In this document: positions 26,347 to 33,584 of the stretch, piece after piece | Layout: the number at the start of each line of letters is the position of its first letter | Position numbering within the stretch: position 1 is the stretch's first letter | From: Candidatus Desulfarcum epimagneticum | GTDB taxonomy: Bacteria; Desulfobacterota; Desulfobacteria; Desulfobacterales; CR-1 | Assembly (NCBI GenBank): GCA_900659855.1 | Contig: CAACVI010000023.1 | Span: 302,651 to 366,650 of the forward strand | Direction of reading: 5' to 3' | DNA length: 64,000 nt | Position numbers and translations under genes: made by a program | Notes under the pieces: model-generated | The model's database searches: none | Seen by the model: only the letters and a program-made list of their open reading frames with translations | Told to the model about the DNA's origin: nothing

Positions 26347-28383
26347 ATGTCTGAAATCAAAAAGGTCGGCGTCATCGGCGCCGGAAACATGGGAAGCGGG
26401 ATCGCCCAGAAGATCGCCCAGGAAGGCATTGATGTGGTCATGATGGACATCAAGCCCGAGTTTGTGGAAAAGGGCATGGATACCATCAAAAAACTTTTGA
26501 ACGAAGGCGTGGAGCGCAAAATTTTCACCCCGGCGCGGGTGGAGGAAATCCTTTCCCGGATTTTGCCCACCACGGATTTAAAAGACGTGGCCGACGCCGA
26601 TCTGGTGGTGGAGGCGGTGTTTGAGGACAAAAAGGTCAAAACCGATCTTTTCAAAAAGCTCGACGATGTCTGCGACTCCAAAACCATCCTGGCCACCAAC
26701 ACCTCCAGCTTTTATGTGAAGGATTTTTCCGATGAGATTTCCCGGCCGGACCGGTTCGTCGGCCTGCACTACTTTTTCCACCCGGCCAAAAACCGCCTTT
26801 TAGAGATCATCCCCTCGGACGCCACGTCGGCCGCGACCATTGAAAAATCCGAGCTTTTTTCCAAGCTTCACGGCAAAACCGGGATTGTGGTCAAAGACGC
26901 GCCGGGGTTCGCCGTCAACCGGTTTTTCGTGCCCTTTTTAAATGAGGCCGTCCGAATGCTGGAAGAGGGCATGGCCGACATTCCCACCATTGAGGAGGGG
27001 GCCAAGCGGGCGTTTAAAATCGGCATGGGGCCGTTTCTTCTGATGAATGTGACGGGGATTCCCATCGCCTTTCACGCGGCCACCACCCTGGGAAACGAGA
27101 TCGGGCCTTTTTATTCCCCGGCCCCGGCTTTGAAAGCGCAGGTGGAGAAAAACGAGGACTGGAACATCAAGGGCGATTTTGACGAGTCGAAACTGGAAGG
27201 CGTTATGGACCGGTTTTACGGCGTGGCCCTGGGCGTGGCGGCGGCTTTGGTGGACGAGGGCGTGGCCTCGGTGGAGGACACCGACCGGGGGGCCAAAATC
27301 GGCCTTCGGTGGCTCATGGGACCCTTTGAGATCATGAACCGCATCGGGATCGACAAGACCTTTGACGCGGTTGAGGCCATGACAAAGAAATACCCCGATT
27401 TTAAAATGCCTGAAATTCTGGCAAAACAAAAACAGGCGGGCGCTCCTTTTGAGTTCAGGCTGGTGGATCTGGAGGTGAAAGACAAAATCGCCTATATCAC
27501 CATCAACCGCCCCGAGGCCATGAACGCGCTCAACGAAGCCGTGGTGGGCCAGCTCGCCGAGCGTTTTGAGGAGGCCCAAAATAATCCCGACGCGAAGGCC
27601 ATCGCCTTCCAGGGCGCGGGAAAAGCCTTTGTGGCCGGCGCCGACATCCGGTATTTTGTCAAAAACATCAAGGCGGGCAAAATTCCGGACATCGTGGCAT
27701 TCACCCGCGAGGGCCATGAGCTGTTTTTAAAGATCGAAAATTCCTCCAAGCCCACCATCGCCATCCTGGACGGCCTGTCTTTGGGCGGGGGAACCGAGCT
27801 GGCCCTGTCCTGCCAGGCCATCGCGGCCACGCCCGCCGGGTCTTTCGCTTTTCCCGAAACCGGCATCGGCATTTACCCGGGCCTGGGGGGCATGCTGCGC
27901 TTCGCCCGTTTCGCGGGGCCTGAGCTGGCCAAATACTATGTGTTCACCGGCGCGCCCATCAGCGCCAAAGACGCCCATGAGCTGGGGATTGTCACGGTCC
28001 TGTCGGACCGGGCCGGCATCGGCGCGGCGGTGAGGGACCTGGCCGGGGCCATGCCTGAGAAATACGCGGCCCGGGACCTGCCTGAGCGCTTCAAGGCGCC
28101 GGCGGCCCTGTGCGCTTCCGCAAATGTGGACCGACTGCTGTCCGGCCAGGCGCCGGAGGGCGGCGACGAGGCGGCGGCGGCCAAGCTGCTCAAAGTCTTC
28201 GGATTCAAGGCGCCGGTGGCCATGCGGCTTTCCAGCGAGATCATCGACTCCCAGATCGGCAAAAGCATTGAGGAGGGGATGGAGATTGAGCTGGGCCGTC
28301 TGGAGGAGATATTCTCCACGGAGGACGCCCTGGAGGGGCTGTCTTCGGCGGGGAGGAAGAGGCCGGTGTTTAAAGGCAAATAA
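26347..28383 (+). CDS. 3-hydroxyacyl-CoA dehydrogenase / enoyl-CoA hydratase fusion (dehydrogenase first)
   Basis: The protein has 678 residues. Residues about 1-290 are a 3-hydroxyacyl-CoA dehydrogenase: VIGAGNMGSGIAQK (NAD-binding), ATNTSSFYVKDFS, the catalytic HYFFHPA, and PGFAVNRFFVPFLNEA. A second small dehydrogenase C-domain follows to about residue 360 (IGLRWLMGPFEIMNRIG). Residues about 375-640 are a crotonase domain: YITINRPEAMNALNEA, GKAFVAGADI, LGGGTELALSCQ. The order is the reverse of FadB and resembles archaeal crotonyl-CoA hydratase/3-hydroxybutyryl-CoA dehydrogenase fusions. The enzyme would carry out hydration and NAD-dependent oxidation in beta-oxidation. An AGGAGG-type site lies 7 bp before the ATG. 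Confidence 0.9.
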   Translation: MSEIKKVGVIGAGNMGSGIAQKIAQEGIDVVMMDIKPEFVEKGMDTIKKLLNEGVERKIFTPARVEEILSRILPTTDLKDVADADLVVEAVFEDKKVKTDLFKKLDDVCDSKTILATNTSSFYVKDFSDEISRPDRFVGLHYFFHPAKNRLLEIIPSDATSAATIEKSELFSKLHGKTGIVVKDAPGFAVNRFFVPFLNEAVRMLEEGMADIPTIEEGAKRAFKIGMGPFLLMNVTGIPIAFHAATTLGNEIGPFYSPAPALKAQVEKNEDWNIKGDFDESKLEGVMDRFYGVALGVAAALVDEGVASVEDTDRGAKIGLRWLMGPFEIMNRIGIDKTFDAVEAMTKKYPDFKMPEILAKQKQAGAPFEFRLVDLEVKDKIAYITINRPEAMNALNEAVVGQLAERFEEAQNNPDAKAIAFQGAGKAFVAGADIRYFVKNIKAGKIPDIVAFTREGHELFLKIENSSKPTIAILDGLSLGGGTELALSCQAIAATPAGSFAFPETGIGIYPGLGGMLRFARFAGPELAKYYVFTGAPISAKDAHELGIVTVLSDRAGIGAAVRDLAGAMPEKYAARDLPERFKAPAALCASANVDRLLSGQAPEGGDEAAAAKLLKVFGFKAPVAMRLSSEIIDSQIGKSIEEGMEIELGRLEEIFSTEDALEGLSSAGRKRPVFKGK

Positions 28384-28423
28384 GCGAAATTCTTTTAATC
28401 CATTTATTTAAGGAATCAGAAAA

Positions 28424-30280
28424 ATGCATAAACTGCTTGTGGACAAACCCGGGGAAAGAATCATGCTTTTGGGAAACGAGGCCATCGCCCGGGGGGCCGT
28501 TGAGGCCGGGGTGGCGTTCGGCGCCACCTATCCGGGGACGCCGTCTTCGGAGCTGTCTTTGAATCTGTTCCAGTTTTCCCACGAAAGCGATCTTTATTTC
28601 GAGTACAGCGCCAACGAAAAAGTGGCCCTGGAGGTGGCGGCCGGCGCGGCCAACTCGGGTCTTCGGACCATGTGCATCATGAAGCACGTGGGGCTCAACG
28701 TGGCGGCGGACCCCCTCATGACCCTGGCCTATGTGGGGGTCACCGGGGGACTGGTGATTCTCACCGCCGACGACCCGTTCATGTTTTCCAGCCAGAATGA
28801 GCAGGACAACCGGTATTACGGAAAGCTGTCCGGGCTTCCCATCCTGGAGCCGTCCTCCGTGGCCGAGGCCAAGGAGATGATCCCCTATGCCTTTGATCTG
28901 TCCGAAAAGCTCAAAGAGCCGGTGATTTTCAGGACCACCACCCGGGTGAACCATTCCAGCGCCTTTGTGACCTTCGGCGAGCTGCGGGAGCGAAAAACCA
29001 AAGGGGATTTTGTGAAAAACCCCATGAATTATGTCACCGTGCCGGCGGTGTCCCGGAAACTGCACGTGGTTTTGCTTGAAAACATCAAAAAAGCCGCGGA
29101 AATCTCGGAAACCTCCCCGTACAATTTCGTGACCGGGGACGGCGATTTCGGCGTGATCTGCAACGGCGTGAGCCACGGCTACGTCTCCGACGCCGTCAGG
29201 GAGCTGGGCGCCGAAGACAAAGTGAAGGTCCTTCGCGTCGGCTTTTCCCACCCCATGCCCGCCAACCTGGTGAAGGATTTCCTGAAAGGATGCGAAAAGG
29301 TCCTGGTGGTGGAGGAGGGCGAGCCCTATATGGAGGAAAGCGTCAAGGCCATGGCCCAGGAGGAGGGGCTGACCCTTCCCATCCGGGGCAAGGCCGACGA
29401 TCTGTTTTCCCGGCTTTATGAGTTTGACCCCGATATGGTGGCCCGAAACATGGCCGCCTTTTTCGATCTGCCCTACCAGGCGGCCCAAAAGCCGGACCTG
29501 TCCGACATTCCGGAGCTTCCCCAGCGCCCGCCCAACCTCTGCGCCGGGTGCTCCCACCGGGCCACGTATTACGCGGTCAAAAAGGCCGCCGAAGGCATGG
29601 ACACGATCTATCCCACAGACATCGGCTGCTACACCCTGGGATTTCTGCCGCCTTTGGGCATGGGGGACTTTCTCATCTGCATGGGCTCTTCGGTGAGCAC
29701 ATCCTGCGGCTTTTCAAAGGCCACGGACAAAAAGGTCATCTCTTTCATCGGGGACTCCACCTTTTTCCATTCCGGCATGACCGGGCTGGTCAACGCCGTG
29801 CACAACAACCACAATTTCACCCTCGTGATCCTGGACAACGGCACCACGGCCATGACCGGCCACCAGCCCAATCCCGGCGTGAATATGGACGATCTGAACC
29901 TGTCCCGGGAGTACGCCCATGTGGACATTGAGGCTGTGGTCAAAGGCCTGGGTGTGACGCATCTCACGGTGGTGAAACCCTACAAGGTGAAAAAGACCAT
30001 TGAGGCCGTCAAAGAGGCGCTGGCCTACCAGGGCGTTTCCGTGGTCATTTCGAAAGAGATGTGCACCCTTTACGCCAAGAGCCTGAAAAAACTTAAACCC
30101 AGGGCTTTTTATGTGAGCGACAAGTGCCAAAACCACCGGACCTGCATCAACGAGATCGCCTGCCCCGCGTTTTTCCTGGACGGGGAAAAGGTGAGCATCG
30201 ACCCCGCGGCCTGCGTGGGCTGCGCGGTTTGCGCCCAGATATGTCCTGAGAACGCGATTTTGCCGGTAAAAGGAAAATAA
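28424..30280 (+). CDS. iorA: Indolepyruvate ferredoxin oxidoreductase, alpha subunit
   Basis: The protein has 618 residues. The N-terminal pyrimidine-binding half begins RIMLLGNEAIARGAVEAG with ATYPGTPSSEL. The thiamine-diphosphate half contains NLCAGCSHRATYYA and TDIGCYTLGFLPPLGMGD, plus GDSTFFHSGMTGLVNAVHN as the Mg/ThDP motif. The C-terminus carries ferredoxin-like clusters, clearly ACVGCAVCAQICPE and a looser preceding group (KCQNHRTCINEIACP). With IorB it oxidises aryl 2-oxoacids (indolepyruvate, phenylpyruvate) to aryl-acetyl-CoA, reducing ferredoxin. The ADP-forming acyl-CoA synthetase upstream could then make ATP from the product. Confidence 0.95.
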   Translation: MHKLLVDKPGERIMLLGNEAIARGAVEAGVAFGATYPGTPSSELSLNLFQFSHESDLYFEYSANEKVALEVAAGAANSGLRTMCIMKHVGLNVAADPLMTLAYVGVTGGLVILTADDPFMFSSQNEQDNRYYGKLSGLPILEPSSVAEAKEMIPYAFDLSEKLKEPVIFRTTTRVNHSSAFVTFGELRERKTKGDFVKNPMNYVTVPAVSRKLHVVLLENIKKAAEISETSPYNFVTGDGDFGVICNGVSHGYVSDAVRELGAEDKVKVLRVGFSHPMPANLVKDFLKGCEKVLVVEEGEPYMEESVKAMAQEEGLTLPIRGKADDLFSRLYEFDPDMVARNMAAFFDLPYQAAQKPDLSDIPELPQRPPNLCAGCSHRATYYAVKKAAEGMDTIYPTDIGCYTLGFLPPLGMGDFLICMGSSVSTSCGFSKATDKKVISFIGDSTFFHSGMTGLVNAVHNNHNFTLVILDNGTTAMTGHQPNPGVNMDDLNLSREYAHVDIEAVVKGLGVTHLTVVKPYKVKKTIEAVKEALAYQGVSVVISKEMCTLYAKSLKKLKPRAFYVSDKCQNHRTCINEIACPAFFLDGEKVSIDPAACVGCAVCAQICPENAILPVKGK

Positions 30281-30332
30281 TGCCCCGGCTTTTTTCGACG
30301 AGGTTACCACGAATAAACATAAGGAAAAGAAA

Positions 30333-30926
30333 ATGAGCATAAAAAGACTGATTATCGTGGCCGTGGGCGGGCAGGGCAACCTTCTGGCCACCAAAGTGCT
30401 GGGAGAGGCGGCCCTTTTGTCGGACGTCCCTGTGCGCATGAGCGAAATACACGGCATGGCCCAGCGCGGGGGAATCGTGGAGTCGGCGGTGGTGTTCGGA
30501 GACGCCGAAAGCTCCATTATTTCAGACGGAAAGGCCGATCTCCTGGCCGGGTTCGAGCCGTCGGAAACCCTTCGCGCCATGAACAAATGCAACTCCGGGA
30601 CGGTGGTGATCACCAACCTGGCCCCCCTTCCGCCGTTCACGGTGGCCATCGGCCGGGGGGTGTACCCCGACATCGGCAAATTGCAGGAGCTGATCCGGGC
30701 CAAGGCCAAAAAGCTGGTGGCCTTTGACGCCGTTGAGGTGGCCAGACAGGCGGGAAACGCGCTGTCGGTGAACATGGCGCTCCTGGGCGCCATCATCCAG
30801 ACCGGGGTTTTGGACATCCCGGCCGACAATGTGCGGAAAGCCATTTCCACCACCACCAAAAAGGCCTTTGTGGACTCCAATTTGAAGGCGTTTGATTTGG
30901 GGTTTGAGGCCGCCGCGAAAGCATAG
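30333..30926 (+). CDS. iorB: Indolepyruvate ferredoxin oxidoreductase, beta subunit
   Basis: The protein has 197 residues. The gamma-type 2-oxoacid oxidoreductase domain is plain: VAVGGQGNLLATKVLGEAAL, VRMSEIHGMAQRGGIVESAV, ADLLAGFEPSETLRAM and VNMALLGAIIQTGVLDI. It follows iorA by 52 bp with an AAGGAAAAG site. It forms the heterotetramer with IorA in the cytoplasm. A GC-rich terminator follows. Confidence 0.94.
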   Translation: MSIKRLIIVAVGGQGNLLATKVLGEAALLSDVPVRMSEIHGMAQRGGIVESAVVFGDAESSIISDGKADLLAGFEPSETLRAMNKCNSGTVVITNLAPLPPFTVAIGRGVYPDIGKLQELIRAKAKKLVAFDAVEVARQAGNALSVNMALLGAIIQTGVLDIPADNVRKAISTTTKKAFVDSNLKAFDLGFEAAAKA

Positions 30927-30948
30927 ACGGCGCTGTAAACAAAACACG

Positions 30949-30987
30949 GGTCGGCGCGGCGGAGAATCCCCGCGCCGGCCGTTTTAT
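30949..30987 (+). terminator. Rho-independent terminator after iorB
   Basis: An 11-bp stem (GGTCGGCGCGG with CCGCGCCGGCC, one G-T pair) and a 10-nt loop are followed by GTTTTATT. It lies 23 bp after the iorB stop. Confidence 0.7.
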
Positions 30988-31016
30988 TCAAAACTTCCGG
31001 AGCATGTCTTTGAAAT

Positions 31017-33263
31017 ATGGCGCCGCCTGATGAAACATGTCATATCCCGGCCCCTGTGACCGGCGTCCACACGGAAATCCTGGCCCGGGACGAGCCGTTT
31101 ATGGATATGGCGGCCCGTTTCGCCTCCGAGCCGGGGACCGTGGCGCTGGTCAGCGGGGGAAACGGCGACTGCGCCGCCCATCACATCCTGGGCGTGCGGC
31201 CCTTTCTGACGTTTTCCGGCCGCGGCCGCCGCATGTCCGTTCAAACCCAATTCCAAAACCAGGACCGGATTCAGACCTTTGACGCCGACCCCTTTGAGAC
31301 CCTCCGGTCCCTGGTGTCCGGGCTCAAAATCCATTCCCCGGGCCCGGGCCCCATCCAGTGTGGCCTCATGGGCTACCTGGCCTACGATCTCAAAGACGCC
31401 CTGGAAGAGCTTCCGGCCACGTCCGTGGACGATCTGGGCCTTCCCCATATTCTTTTTTTCGCCCCGTCCCTCATCGTGACCCATGACATCGCCCAAAACA
31501 TCTCCCGGGTTCACGCGCCGGTCCTGGACCTTCCCGGCCTGGATGATCCCCACGACCGTGTCCGCCGGTTCAAAGACATCCTTTCAAAGCCCGCGCGCCG
31601 GGACCCGGGCTTTTCCGGCTCCGGGGAATTTTCCTCCAATTTTGAGAAGCCGGATTATCTTCAGGCCATCCGGGACATTCGGGAATACATCGCGGCCGGG
31701 CATGTGTACCAGATCAACATGTCCCAAAGATTCCAGATGGGATTCACCGGGGACGGATTCAGCCTGTTTCGCGCCCTTTTTCGCATGAATCCCGCGCCGT
31801 TTTTCGCCTATGTCAACGCCGGCGACCACCAGGCCGTGTCCACCTCGCCCGAGCGCTTCATCAAGCAGGAGGGACGGGCGCTGGAGACCCGGCCCATCAA
31901 GGGCACCCGGCCCCGGGGCAAAACGCCCGACGAGGACGAGGCGCTTAAAGGCGAGCTGGAAAAAAGCCCCAAGGACGACGCCGAACTGTCCATGATCGTG
32001 GACCTTTTGAGAAACGACATGGGAAAAGTCTGCGAGGCCGGCTCGGTTCGGGTGGCGGCCCACAAGCGCCTGGAGCCCTATGACAACGTGTGGCATCTGG
32101 TGTCCGTCATCGAGGGAACGCTGGACGCATCTTTTGATTCCGTGGATGTGTTAAAGGCGGTTTTTCCCGGCGGCTCCATCACCGGTTGCCCCAAAATACG
32201 GGCCATGGAGATCATCGACGAGCTGGAGCCCTGCCGCCGCCACCTCTACACCGGCTCCATCGGCTACATCAGCTCCCACGAAACCATGGATTTCTCCATC
32301 GCCATCCGCACCGCGACACTCATCAACGACCGGATTGTGTTTTCCGTGGGCGGCGGGGTGGTGTACGATTCCGATCCCCAAAGCGAGTACGAAGAGACCC
32401 TCCACAAAGGCAAAACCCTCATGGAGGCGTTTCCAAAAAAAAACGGCGACACGTCCCCCGTCCCCTGGGTCTGGATGAACGGGGTCCTGAAACCCGCCGC
32501 CCGGGCCGCGCTGTCGGTTTTCGACCCCGGCCTTTTGTTCGGCCACGGGTTTTTTGAAACCATCAAGGTGGAAAAAGCCGAGCCTGAAAACCTGAACGCC
32601 CACATCGCGCGCTTCAACCGGGCCTGGGCCGAGTTTTTCCCCGGCGAGGCGCCCCCGGATATCAGCTGGGACATCATCATCGACCGGGTCATTGAAAAAA
32701 ATGGTCTGAAAAACCGGACGGCGGCGGTGAAAATCCTGGCCACAAAGGGCCGGCGGGAATTCGCCCCCCATAACCACGGCCTGGTCGTCTCGGCCCGGCC
32801 CTATGTCCACCGCCTGGAGGAAATCGGCAAAAAGGGCCTGGACCTTCTCACCTATCCCCATCCCCGCCTCACCCCCCTGGCCGCCCACAAGACCCTCAAC
32901 CATCTTTACTATATCCGGGCCGGGCAATGGGCCCGGGAAAAAGGCGGCGACGAGGCCCTGATCCTTAATCCCGACGGAACCGTGTCCGAAACCCATTCGG
33001 GCAACATCCTGCTTGTTAAGGGAAACAAAATCATTCGGCCCCAATCCCCCTTCGCCCTTCCCGGGACCATGCAGCGGGCGGTGGCGGACGATTTTTCAAA
33101 AAAAGGTTTTGAGATTGAAACGAGTCCGGTGAGACCGGAGGCGCTTTTTGAAGCGGATGGGGTCTGGGTCACCAATTCCCTTATGGGGGCGGTGGACGCG
33201 CTTGGGTTGGATGGGCGGGGGTTTGGTTCAACGGGTTTGTTTTCGGAGGCGGCGATTCGCTGA
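31017..33263 (+). CDS. pabBC: Aminodeoxychorismate synthase component I fused to 4-amino-4-deoxychorismate lyase (PabB-PabC)
   Basis: The protein has 748 residues. The PabB half (to about residue 470) has the chorismate-binding block: YQINMSQRFQM, STSPERFI, the PabB signature RPIKGTRPRG, DDAELSMIVDLLRNDMG and PGGSITGCPKIRAMEII. The Lys in PIKGT distinguishes PabB from anthranilate synthase. The PabC half (about 485-748) is a fold-type IV PLP enzyme: DPGLLFGHGFFETIKV, the Schiff-base Lys in AHKTLNHLYYIRA, and TVSETHSGNILLV. The fusion makes p-aminobenzoate for folate from chorismate, given ammonia from a PabA glutaminase encoded elsewhere. It is monocistronic as far as seen. Confidence 0.93.
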   Translation: MAPPDETCHIPAPVTGVHTEILARDEPFMDMAARFASEPGTVALVSGGNGDCAAHHILGVRPFLTFSGRGRRMSVQTQFQNQDRIQTFDADPFETLRSLVSGLKIHSPGPGPIQCGLMGYLAYDLKDALEELPATSVDDLGLPHILFFAPSLIVTHDIAQNISRVHAPVLDLPGLDDPHDRVRRFKDILSKPARRDPGFSGSGEFSSNFEKPDYLQAIRDIREYIAAGHVYQINMSQRFQMGFTGDGFSLFRALFRMNPAPFFAYVNAGDHQAVSTSPERFIKQEGRALETRPIKGTRPRGKTPDEDEALKGELEKSPKDDAELSMIVDLLRNDMGKVCEAGSVRVAAHKRLEPYDNVWHLVSVIEGTLDASFDSVDVLKAVFPGGSITGCPKIRAMEIIDELEPCRRHLYTGSIGYISSHETMDFSIAIRTATLINDRIVFSVGGGVVYDSDPQSEYEETLHKGKTLMEAFPKKNGDTSPVPWVWMNGVLKPAARAALSVFDPGLLFGHGFFETIKVEKAEPENLNAHIARFNRAWAEFFPGEAPPDISWDIIIDRVIEKNGLKNRTAAVKILATKGRREFAPHNHGLVVSARPYVHRLEEIGKKGLDLLTYPHPRLTPLAAHKTLNHLYYIRAGQWAREKGGDEALILNPDGTVSETHSGNILLVKGNKIIRPQSPFALPGTMQRAVADDFSKKGFEIETSPVRPEALFEADGVWVTNSLMGAVDALGLDGRGFGSTGLFSEAAIR

Positions 33264-33267
33264 TAAG

Positions 33268-33377
33268 GGCGGCCGCAAGGGCCGCCCCTACATGGCCGGG
33301 GCGATATGTTTTTTGGGGGGAAATTCGGGCGCGGCATGGCGTTGGTTTTGGCGTAGGGGCGACCGGCGGTCGCCCCT
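33268..33377. repeat. GC-rich compound palindromic repeat (long form)
   Basis: The unit opens with a GGGCGGCC...GGCCGCCCC hairpin (33268-33289). A spacer follows (CTACATGGCCGGGGCGATAT, then GGAAATTCGG..CGGCATGGCGTTGG), and it closes with a hairpin GGGGCGACC-GGC-GGTCGCCCC (33357-33377). The same build recurs at 39157, 44601, 45281 and 48859. The 321-bp gap before the NACHT gene holds this unit and the next one. Confidence 0.75.
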
Positions 33378-33476
33378 TGTTTCGTTGACCCCGAACGGGA
33401 TTTACGGCCAAATGACCATAACGCCCGGACACATTGGCATAACGCCGAATCATATCCATGTGGTTGGGTCCGGGCG

Positions 33477-33502
33477 TAGGGGCGAAAAATTTTTCGCCCC
33501 TA
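33477..33502. repeat. Palindrome TAGGGGCGAAAAA / TTTTTCGCCCCTA
   Basis: A perfect 13-bp palindrome followed by CATGGCCGGGGCG. It is the alternative closing hairpin of the compound repeat family, seen again at 45348-45373 and, with one more A and a mismatch, near 48968-48992. Confidence 0.7.
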
Positions 33503-33584
33503 CATGGCCGGGGCGTTGAATTGGCGGTGGTTCAAGGGCGATTAAATTAAGATGAAATGGGCGCCATTATCAAAGGATTGAAAA

